64,000 bases of DNA from Emticicia sp037153985 (GTDB lineage Bacteria > Bacteroidota > Bacteroidia > Cytophagales > Spirosomataceae): the NCBI RefSeq assembly GCF_037153985.1, contig NZ_JBBAYI010000013.1:58555-122554 (forward strand). Reading direction: 5' to 3'. Shown here in pieces: positions 15,869 to 25,827 of this stretch (positions within the stretch are counted from its first letter, which is position 1; each line of letters opens with the position of its first letter). A program made the position numbers and the translations under genes. The notes under the pieces were generated by a model. The model did not search any database and was not told the DNA's origin. It saw only the letters and a program-made list of their open reading frames with translations.

Positions 15869-17155
15869 ATGACAACCCGTCGTAATTTTTTAAAAACAAC
15901 AGGTACGCTAGCAGCCTTTTCGATTGTGCCACGGCACGTGCTGGGCAAAGGTTTTCTGGCTCCAAGCGATGTTCTTAATGTTGGCTTTATAGGTCTGGGC
16001 AGGCAAGCTAAAGGCTTACAAGGGCGTTTTCTGGAAACAAAAGAAATAAACCTGCTTGCAGCCTGTGATGTTGACAAAACCAAAACCGAGTACTTCACCA
16101 AAGAATTATTCACCAAAAATGCTAAACAGTTTTTAGGGGAGGAAAAAACTTTACCGACCATTTATGAGAATTATCTGGAAGTATTAGACCGCAAAGATAT
16201 TGATGCCGTGGTAATTGCTACACCAGACCACTGGCATGCGTCGATAGCCATCAGAGCAGCCGAAAAAGGCAAAGATATTTATCTGGAAAAACCGCTTACC
16301 TTTACCGTAGCCGAGGGGCGGGCCTTAGTAAACGCAGTCAGAAAAAATAATCGGGTTTTGCAGACAGGAAGTATGCAACGCTCGGCCGATAATTTCAGAA
16401 GAGCCTGTGAACTAGTCAGAAACGGATACATTGGTGATATTACACAGGTAAGAGTAACCATTGGCGGCCCTCCTAAACCTGTTGATTTCCAGCCTGAGCC
16501 AGTACCTGCCACCATGAATTGGGATATGTGGCTCGGCCCGAATGAGCCTCATCCTTACCATCATTTTCTTGCACCGCGTCTTGAAGATAATTTCTGGGGC
16601 AAATGGCGGTATTATAAAGGCTTTGGCGGCGGCGATGTAACCGACTGGGGCGCACACATGTTTGATATTGCTCAATGGGGCTTAGGCATGGACGAAAGTG
16701 GCCCTGTGGAGTTGTATCCGCCTACTTACCCCAATGCTACGCAAGGAATGGTATTCAAATACGCCAATGGAATAGAAATGATACACCACGATTTTGGTAA
16801 GGGTAATGCCGTGCAATTCATTGGCAAAGACGGTGCTATTGAAGTAAGCCGTTCATTCCTGAATGTGCCTGATAAGTTAAAAGATGTTCAGTTAAAACCG
16901 ACAGACATCAAACTTGTTTCTCCGGCAGGGGGCAATCATTACAAAGATTTTCTCAATTCAGTACGAACCCGCCAGAAACCGATCTGTGATGTTGAAATCG
17001 GGCATCGTACCTGTACGGTTTGTAATATTGCCAATATAGGGTATGACCTTAAACGCCCATTAAAGTGGAATCCGGTTACTGAAAAATTTGACGATACAGC
17101 CGCCAACAAAATGCTTGGTAGAAAAATGCGTGAGCCTTACGGTGTTAAAATCTAG
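15869..17155 (+). CDS. Gfo/Idh/MocA-family oxidoreductase with Tat signal
   Basis: A 428-residue NAD(P)-dependent oxidoreductase. The N-terminus MTTRRNFLKTTGTLAAFSIVP carries a twin-arginine motif, so the enzyme is probably exported folded to the periplasm. The Rossmann domain follows (NVGFIGLGRQAKGL), with DAVVIATPDHWHASIAI and the conserved EKP in DIYLEKPLTFTVAEG. The C-terminal part has the GGGDVTDWGAHMFDIAQWG segment usual for exported Bacteroidota members. The substrate is probably a sugar or cyclitol, but this cannot be fixed. It ends at a bidirectional terminator shared with the convergent DUF5723 gene. Confidence 0.92.
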   Translation: MTTRRNFLKTTGTLAAFSIVPRHVLGKGFLAPSDVLNVGFIGLGRQAKGLQGRFLETKEINLLAACDVDKTKTEYFTKELFTKNAKQFLGEEKTLPTIYENYLEVLDRKDIDAVVIATPDHWHASIAIRAAEKGKDIYLEKPLTFTVAEGRALVNAVRKNNRVLQTGSMQRSADNFRRACELVRNGYIGDITQVRVTIGGPPKPVDFQPEPVPATMNWDMWLGPNEPHPYHHFLAPRLEDNFWGKWRYYKGFGGGDVTDWGAHMFDIAQWGLGMDESGPVELYPPTYPNATQGMVFKYANGIEMIHHDFGKGNAVQFIGKDGAIEVSRSFLNVPDKLKDVQLKPTDIKLVSPAGGNHYKDFLNSVRTRQKPICDVEIGHRTCTVCNIANIGYDLKRPLKWNPVTEKFDDTAANKMLGRKMREPYGVKI

Positions 17156-17178
17156 TCAATAGTTGTTTTTCTTAATAC

Positions 17179-17205
17179 AAAGCCCGTTGAAACTCACGGG
17201 CTTTT
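17179..17205. terminator. Bidirectional terminator between oxidoreductase and DUF5723 genes
   Basis: AAAGCCCGT (17179-17187) pairs with ACGGGCTTT (17196-17204) around an eight-base loop, with TTTT on the plus side. It lies between convergent stop codons. Confidence 0.8.
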
Positions 17206-17206
17206 A

Positions 17207-18787
17207 TTACCTTATTCTCCGCCATTGGCGTTTTCTTTTATTTTTCTGTAAAATATCTCTTATACCTTGCCCCCATCCGGCCTTCCGCTCGGAATAACAA
17301 GGGTTAGGCGGCTCAGGCAATTTATTAAATATAGGCAAGAAAAGTCCGAAATAGGCACTTATTCCTTTAGGTTTACCTATATTTAAAACACCTGCCAGAT
17401 TATCGGTACCGATAAAAAGCGGCCCCAGCCTGCCGGCCAATCCAACAGTGAGGTTATGATAATTATTCTGTAAAGCAATTGGCAATGAAAGTTCTAGCCA
17501 CTTACTTTCAAGCCGAGGCACAAAAGCAAGCATAGAAGGCTGATTCATACCTATGGTTTTGGTATTTCTCAGATTCTGTATCCAAGTAGCATTCAGGTAA
17601 AGTTTTTCTGAAAACTTGTAATCGAAATTAGCCGAAAGTGCCGTAGGTAAAGGTGAAACAAATTCGTGGTCATAGTCTGCATCTTTTAGCCCGAAAGCAT
17701 TATTCATCTGATTAAACAATTTTTCAGGTGAATCAATCTTATTAAATGTCCCCGGCGGAATCAGCACTTTTGTTTTTGCAATGTTGGTCTGGTAAACATA
17801 ATTGCTGTTATTGAAACGTATTTGCCCAAAATCGAGCAAAGCCAGACTAATTTTGTAGAGATATTTATTTTTAGTAGCATCGGTTGTCCAGCCTTTTTTT
17901 GTTTTGATGTCATATTGTCGGTGCTCAGGCCGATACTCATAAACCACTCCGACATCTACCCCATACCCATGCCCAGCCGAAGCATTCCCGAAAAGCCAGT
18001 TAGGGTTAAGGCTTACACTTTGTATAGAACCGCTTTTGGTTAATCCGTAAGTACCCGCAGCATTTTCAAAAAAAACATTTTGTTTTCTTGGTCTTGCAGG
18101 TATATCATCAATGGTATAATCAAGGTCATTGGCTATGTAGTGTATATTCATTACACCGTTTACACGTTTGAGAGTTAAGCCCGCTTTCAGAAAATGTTCA
18201 TCCTGTTGCCATATTATCTTCCCTAAGGTTAAACCCATTTCTGCATACCCATTCATGTTCATTGTAAAATGGTTATTATCTTGCGGAACACCATAAATAT
18301 CAGGTAAAAGCGTTCCGTTGACGAGCACACGAGCCACAGGCGTTGTAACATTATTCATGTTAGCAAGCAGTCTGAAACGGCTCGTTAAACCAACGGCAAA
18401 TCCGGCTTTATTAAAATTCAGCATAAGTGCAGGCCCCTTGAGGTCGGTTGCCATGAAAACAGTAGAAGTCTTATTACTTAATGACTCATCGGCATAGCTA
18501 TTCCGAAAAATAATTGCACCATTTGGTGCCCTATATGTATCAGAAACTTTGTTGGTAATTAAACCGATAAGCGAGTAAGGCGCACCCCATCCGAAATAAT
18601 TATTGATAAAATCGAGGTTTGCACCAGCCAGATTAACAAAAAGCTTATAGCGGGAATCAGCCACGTTAGCCGGATTACTATAAATACCATAAGTACCCGA
18701 ATAGTTACTGGGAGCAACCCCAAGCCACTGCTGAGAAAAGGTATTTATCTGAATAAAAAAAATAAAAAAGAAAAGGGGCAAACGCAT
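17207..18787 (-). CDS. DUF5723-family outer-membrane protein
   Basis: A 526-residue protein with a signal peptide (MRLPLFFFIFFIQINTFSQ). The mature N-terminus, WLGVAPSNYSGTYGIYSNPANVADSRYK, is the hallmark of DUF5723. The rest alternates beta-strands and aromatic residues, as in a beta-barrel, and ends in a basic tail (KNKRKRQWRRIR). The function of the family is unknown; a barrel in the outer membrane is the likely location. No partner gene is adjacent on the same strand. Confidence 0.85.
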   Translation of the reverse strand: MRLPLFFFIFFIQINTFSQQWLGVAPSNYSGTYGIYSNPANVADSRYKLFVNLAGANLDFINNYFGWGAPYSLIGLITNKVSDTYRAPNGAIIFRNSYADESLSNKTSTVFMATDLKGPALMLNFNKAGFAVGLTSRFRLLANMNNVTTPVARVLVNGTLLPDIYGVPQDNNHFTMNMNGYAEMGLTLGKIIWQQDEHFLKAGLTLKRVNGVMNIHYIANDLDYTIDDIPARPRKQNVFFENAAGTYGLTKSGSIQSVSLNPNWLFGNASAGHGYGVDVGVVYEYRPEHRQYDIKTKKGWTTDATKNKYLYKISLALLDFGQIRFNNSNYVYQTNIAKTKVLIPPGTFNKIDSPEKLFNQMNNAFGLKDADYDHEFVSPLPTALSANFDYKFSEKLYLNATWIQNLRNTKTIGMNQPSMLAFVPRLESKWLELSLPIALQNNYHNLTVGLAGRLGPLFIGTDNLAGVLNIGKPKGISAYFGLFLPIFNKLPEPPNPCYSERKAGWGQGIRDILQKNKRKRQWRRIR

Positions 18788-18952
18788 TTATATAGGATTG
18801 AATTTCCTCAGGTTAACACTCAATTTATAGCATGGCATACAAAAGAACAGTAAAATTAAATATTTCTACACAAAACATACAGAAGATTTTGAATTAATAG
18901 CTAATAATAATATTTTAGTATATTCATTTATCCTAAAACCAAAGAATTTTAT

Positions 18953-20383
18953 ATGACCTACGACTTTAAGCATTACCAAACCGAGGATTTCTTTGATGAA
19001 ATGATTTCGCCCGACAATAACTCCCGTGTTGGAAATCATTTTTTAAAAGACCGAATCGAAAAACTGTCCCTAAACGAACTTCTTACCAAACAACGTGCTG
19101 CTGAACGTGCCATGATTTCGGCAGGTATTACTTTTAATGTTTACTCAGAAGAAGGTGGAACCGAGCGAATTATTCCGGTAGACATTATTCCCAGAGTAAT
19201 TGATTCTTCGGAGTGGAACCGACTGGAAAAAGGTCTGATTCAGCGTATAACCGCTCTTAATTTGTTTTTACAGGACATTTACAACCAGCAGAAAATTCTG
19301 AAAGACAAGGTTATTCCGCGTGAAATTATTGAGTCGAGCAAAGGTTTTTTAAATGAATGCAAGGGGCTTACACCTCCGAAAAAAGTCTGGATACACATTA
19401 CAGGAACTGATTTAATCCGTGGCAATGACGGTGTTTTCAGAGTTTTGGAAGACAACCTCCGTTGTCCGTCGGGCGTATCATACATGCTCGAAAACCGTGA
19501 ATTATCAAAACAAACATTTCCAGATGTGTTGTCACAATCAAGCGTTAGGTCAATTTCTGAATATCCAGCAAAACTATTGGAAGTATTAAGATACATTTCA
19601 GGAAGACCTGACCCAACTGTGGTTGTACTTACACCGGGTATTTATAATTCTGCCTACTTTGAGCATTCGTATCTGGCTCAGCAGATGGGTGTAGAACTGG
19701 TAGATTACCGTGATTTGGTTGTATCGGGCGACTACGTAAAAATGCGTACAACCAAAGGTTTCAAAACCGTAGACGTTGTGTATCGAAGAATTGATGATAC
19801 TTTCCTTGACCCACTCACATTCAATCCTCATTCGTTGATTGGGATTCCGGGTATTTTTGATGTGTATAAAAAAGGTAATATTGCATTAGCGAATGCACCG
19901 GGTACTGGTGTAGCCGACGACAAAGTGGTGTATGCCTACGTGCCACGCATTATCAAGTATTATCTGGGTGAAGAAGCAATTATTCCGAACGTAGACACCT
20001 ACATTTGTGGAGAAGAAGATTCATTAAAATATGTCATAGAAAATATTGCCGACCTAGTTGTAAAAGAAGCCAACGAGGCTGGAGGATACGGAATGTTGAT
20101 TGGCCCCAAAGCCACCAAAAAGGAGCATAATCTTTTTAAGAAAAGGATTCTGGCTAACCCTCGAAATTACATTGCCCAACCTACCATTTCGCTTTCGCGT
20201 AGCCCCTGTGTACTGGAAGACGGCCTCGAAGGCCGCCATGTCGATTTACGTCCTTACATACTTTATGGTAATGGCATTCATGTAACACCGGGCGGGCTTA
20301 CACGTGTTGCCTTACGTAAAGGCTCATTGGTGGTGAACTCTTCGCAGGGAGGAGGAAGTAAAGATACTTGGGTATTGTATTAA
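18953..20383 (+). CDS. Circularly permuted ATP-grasp type 2 protein, orphan
   Basis: A 476-residue protein of the CP_ATPgrasp family (former DUF404/DUF407), related in fold to glutathionylspermidine synthase. Recognisable segments are GITFNVYSEEGGTERIIPVDIIPRV near the start, DNLRCPSGVSYMLENR, DYRDLVVSGDYVKMRT and the end GGLTRVALRKGSLVVNSSQGGGSKDTWVL. The length is complete. The family is expected to form an amide or peptide bond using ATP, but no product is established. In many genomes it is accompanied by an alpha-E domain protein and a transglutaminase/protease; none is adjacent here, as a DUF6580 gene with its own promoter follows. Confidence 0.88.
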   Translation: MTYDFKHYQTEDFFDEMISPDNNSRVGNHFLKDRIEKLSLNELLTKQRAAERAMISAGITFNVYSEEGGTERIIPVDIIPRVIDSSEWNRLEKGLIQRITALNLFLQDIYNQQKILKDKVIPREIIESSKGFLNECKGLTPPKKVWIHITGTDLIRGNDGVFRVLEDNLRCPSGVSYMLENRELSKQTFPDVLSQSSVRSISEYPAKLLEVLRYISGRPDPTVVVLTPGIYNSAYFEHSYLAQQMGVELVDYRDLVVSGDYVKMRTTKGFKTVDVVYRRIDDTFLDPLTFNPHSLIGIPGIFDVYKKGNIALANAPGTGVADDKVVYAYVPRIIKYYLGEEAIIPNVDTYICGEEDSLKYVIENIADLVVKEANEAGGYGMLIGPKATKKEHNLFKKRILANPRNYIAQPTISLSRSPCVLEDGLEGRHVDLRPYILYGNGIHVTPGGLTRVALRKGSLVVNSSQGGGSKDTWVLY

Positions 20384-20411
20384 TCACAGCAGCAGCTAGC
20401 AATCTTTTATT

Positions 20412-20441
20412 TTTGTTTGTAGAATAGGATTCGTATTTTTG
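20412..20441 (+). promoter_or_regulatory. Bacteroidota-type promoter of the DUF6580 gene
   Basis: TTTG (20412-20415), 18 bases, TATTTTTG (20434-20441): both boxes match the consensus exactly and the spacing is in range. The start codon is 39 bases downstream. Confidence 0.7.
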
Positions 20442-20479
20442 CAATAGTTTAACTGTTACCAGCATAGACAATTGATTTT

Positions 20480-21034
20480 ATGAATATTACTCGTTATTCG
20501 ACATTGGCAACTATTATCGTGTTAGCTGCGCTGTCAAGGTTTTTCCCACACCCACTTAATTTTACACCAATAGCAGCTATTGCTCTGTTTGGAGGGGCTT
20601 ATTTTAACAACCGATTGCTGGCTATTGCAATTCCACTGGCAGCTATGCTCATTAGCGATACCATGCAGGAATTACTAACAGGCCATGGTTTTCATTCAGG
20701 TATGCCACTGGTTTACGGCTCATTTGCCCTGATTTCCCTTTTAGGTATTTTTGCACTTCGTAAAGTAACAGCCTTAAAAGTGATTGCAACAGCCTTAGCT
20801 AGTTCTCTGATTTTCTTTTTAATTACAAACTTTGCTTTTTTCTATACCGAATCGGCAATTCCAGATCCAAATATGGGTACTTACCCACATAATCTGACTG
20901 GTATACTGGCTTCTTATGAAGCAGGAATACCGTTTCTGAAAAATCAGATTCTCGGAGACTTATTTTATTCAGGTGTGCTTTTTGGTGGATTTTACCTCTT
21001 ACAACGCCGTTTTGCAGCATTAAGAGCAGCCTAG
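20480..21034 (+). CDS. DUF6580-family membrane protein, ECF-transporter S-component-like
   Basis: A 184-residue integral membrane protein with five or six hydrophobic segments (about residues 9-25, 30-50, 55-68, 78-93, 98-122 and 155-176). The sequence LNFTPIAAIALFGGAYFNNRLLAIAIPLAAMLISD is typical of DUF6580, a family resembling the substrate-binding S components of energy-coupling-factor importers. In other bacteria related genes can sit near vitamin B12 functions; here I see an ordinary promoter and no cobalamin riboswitch. A transport role is inferred. It has its own promoter and terminator. Confidence 0.85.
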   Translation: MNITRYSTLATIIVLAALSRFFPHPLNFTPIAAIALFGGAYFNNRLLAIAIPLAAMLISDTMQELLTGHGFHSGMPLVYGSFALISLLGIFALRKVTALKVIATALASSLIFFLITNFAFFYTESAIPDPNMGTYPHNLTGILASYEAGIPFLKNQILGDLFYSGVLFGGFYLLQRRFAALRAA

Positions 21035-21057
21035 ATTCAGTGATACTAAAATATACA

Positions 21058-21089
21058 AAAGAGGTTTTCTGACGAAAGCCTCTTTTTTT
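21058..21089 (+). terminator. Intrinsic terminator of DUF6580 gene
   Basis: AAAGAGGTTTTC (21058-21069) pairs with GAAAGCCTCTTT (21074-21085) with one G-T pair around TGAC, then a T run to 21089. Confidence 0.85.
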
Positions 21090-21134
21090 AAACACAACTT
21101 TAATAAAATACTTTTACTGTACCATTGCTGTTAA

Positions 21135-24100
21135 ATGATTATTTTTCAACTAATAAATGTGACTTACCCTGTGAAAAAACGTTCTTACTTCTTGACCTTC
21201 CTTATTTGTTTTTCGCAAATTTCTTATCTGCTCGCTCAAACTAATTACCAAAAAGGCTGGGACTACCTTAATAAAGCTGATTATGATAATGGTGTTAGTT
21301 ACTTTGAAAAAGCCTTGAAAGACAAAGCCAGCAAAGAGAAAGCCCAGCTAACCCTAACTATGCTTTATTCGGTAGTGGGTAAACAAGAAAAAGCCTCCGA
21401 GCTATTTAATGATTTTTATACTAATAACCCCGACCCTAGCGCAGAATTATTTGCCCTATGGTTTGAAGAAGGGGTGATTTCTCCGCCTAAAAAACATACA
21501 AATTACCAGTTTAATCTCTTAAAAAAGATTGAAGCTGATAACCGTATTAAAAGCAAATTTGAAGAAATTATAAAATATCGACTCATAAATCATTACACTT
21601 TTTCGTTTGACACCACAAAAGTTGCTGAATATGATGCCAAAAGTACCTCTATCAAGAAATGGGCTTTGGTTGGGCCTTTTGATAATGTCATGAACAGTGG
21701 CTTTAATAAAGACTTTGGCGTATTGGCCGACCCTCAGATGAATAAGTCGTTCCAATCCAGATATGGCTCCCCTATTCAGTGGTTTATTCCCTTAGAATGC
21801 ACTAACTCGGGTTATTTTTTCAGAGACTATAATTTTTTTTCTAGTAATTCTATTGTTTATACTCAATCATTTGTAGAGTCTCCTGAAGAGAAAGACGTTA
21901 TTTTGAAACTTGGTTACTCTGGTTCGCTTAAAGTATGGCTTAATGACGATCTGGCTTTTACCGAATCGGAAAAAAGAAGAACAGAAATTGACTACTTTCA
22001 GGTAAAATGCCATTTGAATAAAGGTTTTAACAGAATTGTTGTTCAATTAGGCGACTATGAAGAATCATATCCAAGCCTTTTTGTAAGATTTACTGACCTC
22101 AACCATGCTCCACTTGTTTTGTCTAATACCAATCAGTATCAGGCTTATCAGAAAAACAAAGGCACATTTACTCAATTACCATTTTTTGCTGTCGAAGGCA
22201 TCAAAAACAAATTAAAAGCAACACCTGATGATATTCTTTATAATTTGCTACTAGCCAGAACTTACCTGAGAGCAAATGACTTATACGCAGCAGAAGAAAT
22301 TTTAGCAAAACTTTATGAAACATATCCTAAAAACTACTTGGTTCTTAGGGCATTGATAGGTTTTTACAAAATATCTGATAACACAACAGAGCAAAATAAG
22401 ACTTACGAAATTTTTAAGGAGTTATACCCTCAGGATTTTGAAATTTTATCAAATCAGATTAAAGAAGCAACCGACCAGAAAGACAAAACCAAAGCTCTCA
22501 AGGCAATTGAAGCATTTAAAAACAAATATCCTTATGCAACCCTCAACATTGACCTTACAGATATTATTCTCTTAGCTTTTGAAGAAAATGTTGATAAAAT
22601 AGTGGCTAAGGTTGATGAAATTCATAAAAAATATCCTAGTCAGGAACACGTCCTGATAGCCAAATATCAGATTCAGAAAGCATTAATTAATAATCCTAAA
22701 GAATCGAATGCCATTCTGGAAAATTATCTGAAAGAAAATTATAATTTCCAGATATTAGAAACACTTATATCTGATTATGTTTCTCAGGGCAGAATTGATG
22801 ACGGAATTCAGCTCTTTGAAAAAGCGCAGAAAGTAGCTAAAGACCAGATTATTGAAAAGAAAATTGTTAACCTTTATAGCCGGAAAAGAGACTACGACAA
22901 AGCTATTGAAATCTGTAAAAAGGTGCTTGCTAACCGACCGTCTGATTACGAAACGCTCAGCGATTTGGCCACACTTTATAAAATGAAAAATGATAAAATC
23001 AAAGCCATTGATTATTATGAACAGGCTTTACGTTATTTCCCGTTTTCATTTGAATTTAACGAGAAAATCAGAGAGTTAAAGAGCTTGAAACCATCACTTG
23101 AAGTAATTGAAACAACTACTGCGGCCGAAGATATTACCGCTTATGAGAAAGAATTTGTTGCAAAAAACAAAAAGCCCTACGATATTATTTCAGATAAAAA
23201 AACACTTATTATTTTTAAAACTAAGGCTACTGGTTACAAACGCTCGTATGTAATAAGAATAAATCAGGAAAGTGCTATTGAAGATTGGCAAAAAATAACC
23301 CTCAATGCCTCTAACAATATGCAAATACAGGTAAATGAAGTAAAAACCATTAAAAAGAATGGCAATAAAATTGATGCGGAGCGAAACGGAAACGAAGCTG
23401 TTTTTACTAATCTGGAAGTTGGCGACTACATTTATGTAGATTATACTGAAAAACAAACCTCTGGTAGTAAATCGACCCTGTTTGTTTATGATATATTTGC
23501 GTTAAATTCATTTACACCAACATTCAGAAGAGAATATAATATTTTGATAGAAGACGGGCTCACCCTGACAGACACCATCATTAACTCTATTGCTAAACCA
23601 GCAATAACTTCGCTGCAAGGATTCCAAAAATATAGTTGGAACTTAACCGCTCCTGATGTAATTAAAGAAGAATCTTATACACCTCCATTTAATGACATTG
23701 CCTCGGTGGTGCATACCTCGTTAGGTTATAAATGGTTTGATATTGCTCAATGGTACAGCGATTTGTCAGAACAACAAATACAACCTGACTTTACTATTCA
23801 GACTATTGTAAAACAATTGTTCGACGGAAAAAACTATACGGAAGAACAAAAAGCAAAAATCATTTATGACTTTGTTTGTAAAAATATTCAGTATAGCTCA
23901 ATTGATTTCAGACAAGGTAGTTATATTCCTCAGAAAGCCTCAGACGTTTATCATACGCGCCTCGGAGACTGCAAAGATGTATCTACGCTTTATGCTTCTA
24001 TTGCTAGAGCTGCTGGCTTAAATGTCAATCTGGTGCTTATCAATACCCGCGACAATGGCCAGAAAGATGTAATACTGCCGTCGCTTAACTTTAACCATTG

Positions 24101-24920
24101 CATTGTAAAAGTAAACCTGAAAAACGGCAGCAAATACCTGGAACTAACCGATACAGACCTGCCTTATGGATATTTATCTTATTACCATAATGAAGCATCT
24201 ATTCTGGAGATTCCTGCCAAAAATATCCCGAAGGATATAAAATTGACTTCATTACAACTCAATAAAGGTTATGAAAATAAGATTTTCAGAAACACCATGC
24301 TAAAAGTTAATACCAATAACAGCATTGAACTTACAGTTAAAAGCACTAAAACTGGTGTAGCAGCCAGTAATTCTTGCAAAGTATATTATAATTCAGACGA
24401 TGCAAAGAGAAAAGAGGATCTAAAGAAAGATTTATCAAATAGTTTTACGTCGACCCTGAAAATTAATTCTTTCGTATTCGATAAACTGGAGCCGCGCGCC
24501 GATTCGTCTGTTTATAGTTACAGTTTTAGTGTAGAGAATGAAGTTAAAAAAGTGGGTACATTCAGGACTTTAAAAATTCCTTTTAATGATGTTATTGCCA
24601 AATTAAATATTTTTGATGACGGGCAACGGGTATTCGATTTCGACTATAACTATTATGAGCCTTTTGATTATTATGACGAGAGCTTTATTGTTAGTCTGGA
24701 TAGCCCGTTAAAAATTATGGAAGTGCCAGAAGATGTTCATTTATCGTTCAACGGCAATCGCTACGATTTATCTTTTACAAAGGTTGATGACCAACACCTG
24801 AAAATCAACCGCAAGTATAAGGTTGAAAGAAGAAATATTCAACCAAAAGAATTTGAAGATTTCAAGGCATTTATTACCAAAGTTGTTGAGGCCGATAACA
24901 CCTCTCTGGTATTCAAATAA
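21135..24920 (+). CDS. Large TPR / DUF3857 / transglutaminase-domain exported protein
   Basis: A 1261-residue protein. The better signal peptide begins at the GTG at 21171 (KKRSYFLTFLICFSQISYLLAQ), so that GTG may be the true start; the ATG at 21135 adds 12 residues. Tetratricopeptide repeats occupy roughly residues 25-115 and 355-650 (for example KAIDYYEQALRYFPFSFEF). They are followed by a DUF3857 beta domain (about 660-850) and a transglutaminase-like core with HTRLGDCKDVSTLYASIARAAG (Cys), NFNHCIVKVNL (His) and ELTDTDLPYG (Asp). All three residues of a Cys-His-Asp triad are present, so it may be active as a protease or transglutaminase. The architecture is typical of Bacteroidota; the substrate is unknown. 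Confidence 0.88.
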   Translation: MIIFQLINVTYPVKKRSYFLTFLICFSQISYLLAQTNYQKGWDYLNKADYDNGVSYFEKALKDKASKEKAQLTLTMLYSVVGKQEKASELFNDFYTNNPDPSAELFALWFEEGVISPPKKHTNYQFNLLKKIEADNRIKSKFEEIIKYRLINHYTFSFDTTKVAEYDAKSTSIKKWALVGPFDNVMNSGFNKDFGVLADPQMNKSFQSRYGSPIQWFIPLECTNSGYFFRDYNFFSSNSIVYTQSFVESPEEKDVILKLGYSGSLKVWLNDDLAFTESEKRRTEIDYFQVKCHLNKGFNRIVVQLGDYEESYPSLFVRFTDLNHAPLVLSNTNQYQAYQKNKGTFTQLPFFAVEGIKNKLKATPDDILYNLLLARTYLRANDLYAAEEILAKLYETYPKNYLVLRALIGFYKISDNTTEQNKTYEIFKELYPQDFEILSNQIKEATDQKDKTKALKAIEAFKNKYPYATLNIDLTDIILLAFEENVDKIVAKVDEIHKKYPSQEHVLIAKYQIQKALINNPKESNAILENYLKENYNFQILETLISDYVSQGRIDDGIQLFEKAQKVAKDQIIEKKIVNLYSRKRDYDKAIEICKKVLANRPSDYETLSDLATLYKMKNDKIKAIDYYEQALRYFPFSFEFNEKIRELKSLKPSLEVIETTTAAEDITAYEKEFVAKNKKPYDIISDKKTLIIFKTKATGYKRSYVIRINQESAIEDWQKITLNASNNMQIQVNEVKTIKKNGNKIDAERNGNEAVFTNLEVGDYIYVDYTEKQTSGSKSTLFVYDIFALNSFTPTFRREYNILIEDGLTLTDTIINSIAKPAITSLQGFQKYSWNLTAPDVIKEESYTPPFNDIASVVHTSLGYKWFDIAQWYSDLSEQQIQPDFTIQTIVKQLFDGKNYTEEQKAKIIYDFVCKNIQYSSIDFRQGSYIPQKASDVYHTRLGDCKDVSTLYASIARAAGLNVNLVLINTRDNGQKDVILPSLNFNHCIVKVNLKNGSKYLELTDTDLPYGYLSYYHNEASILEIPAKNIPKDIKLTSLQLNKGYENKIFRNTMLKVNTNNSIELTVKSTKTGVAASNSCKVYYNSDDAKRKEDLKKDLSNSFTSTLKINSFVFDKLEPRADSSVYSYSFSVENEVKKVGTFRTLKIPFNDVIAKLNIFDDGQRVFDFDYNYYEPFDYYDESFIVSLDSPLKIMEVPEDVHLSFNGNRYDLSFTKVDDQHLKINRKYKVERRNIQPKEFEDFKAFITKVVEADNTSLVFK

Positions 24921-24929
24921 TATGAAAGC

Positions 24930-24958
24930 AAAGCCTGAGTTTGACTCAGGCTTTTTTT
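24930..24958. terminator. Bidirectional terminator between DUF3857 and SEC-C genes
   Basis: AAAGCCTGAGT (24930-24940) pairs perfectly with ACTCAGGCTTT (24944-24954), followed by a T run. It also reaches the stop of the convergent SEC-C gene. Confidence 0.85.
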
Positions 24959-25805
24959 ATGCTCCACAACATTTTTTATATTTCTTCCCACTTCCACAAC
25001 CACAAAGGTCGTTACGGCCTATGGCATTAGGGTTGATAATAGGTGATTGTAATGAAGGAGAAATTTTATTTCTTTTCAAAAAATTATCAAAGAAGCGTGT
25101 CATTCGCTCATGTCTGTTCTTTAAGGTTTTTCTGAATTTATCCGCCTGAGTATATTTTATTTCTCTCATGATTTTAGTCACAGGCAGCGTTTTGTCGTCT
25201 AATTCACCCATAACTATTTCTTCGGCCTTGTAGTCATACCACAATTCGAGAGACGGCTGTTCGTCATAACTTAGTGAAAACAAAAGCAAAACATTAGTAC
25301 AAGTACATGAAGGTTGCACGCAATAGAAATCGCTGATGCAATATTTAGTACCTTCTATTGCAATAGTTAAATCGAACGACCACGGAAGAACCTCATAATA
25401 AGATACCATCTGAGACTCCTGCAATACCTTTTTATAATTATCAAAATGAGCATCAATCTTATCAGCATCGGCCATTTCGGATGCCATTCCTTTTAAATCT
25501 TTGTAAAATTTATGTAGCTCTCCCCATTGCTGTTCTGTAACTTCGTTTTCTAACGATTTCAGGTAATTATTTTTACTACTATCAATCGTATCGGTTTCAG
25601 TGTATTGCACAATACGTTTAGCGGCTACATCTAAAGCATATAATTCTTCGGCATCGTTGGCAAAGTAGATATTTCCGCAAGTACAGGCAAGGTCCATGCA
25701 GGGCTGTAAATCGTTCGATTTTAACACTTTTCCTGCAAACTCTCCCACTCCTATTTCAAAATTGATAAATGCTTCGGCAGGGTTTTTAATTTGATAAGTA
25801 AACAT
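24957..25805 (-). CDS. SEC-C zinc-motif protein
   Basis: A 282-residue cytoplasmic protein ending in IGRNDLCGCGSGKKYKKCC, the SEC-C zinc-binding motif (CxCxSGxxxxxCC) first described at the end of SecA. Residues 1-260 have no recognisable catalytic domain; a CACTCGNIYF segment near residue 40 and a PSCTCTNVLLL segment near 175 offer further Cys pairs that may bind metal. SEC-C tails often mediate ribosome or protein contacts, but no role can be fixed. It has a -7 element upstream and sits downstream of metH on the same strand with a terminator between. Confidence 0.82.
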   Translation of the reverse strand: MFTYQIKNPAEAFINFEIGVGEFAGKVLKSNDLQPCMDLACTCGNIYFANDAEELYALDVAAKRIVQYTETDTIDSSKNNYLKSLENEVTEQQWGELHKFYKDLKGMASEMADADKIDAHFDNYKKVLQESQMVSYYEVLPWSFDLTIAIEGTKYCISDFYCVQPSCTCTNVLLLFSLSYDEQPSLELWYDYKAEEIVMGELDDKTLPVTKIMREIKYTQADKFRKTLKNRHERMTRFFDNFLKRNKISPSLQSPIINPNAIGRNDLCGCGSGKKYKKCCGA

Positions 25806-25827
25806 GATTTGTCGTTTTCTGAAAACA

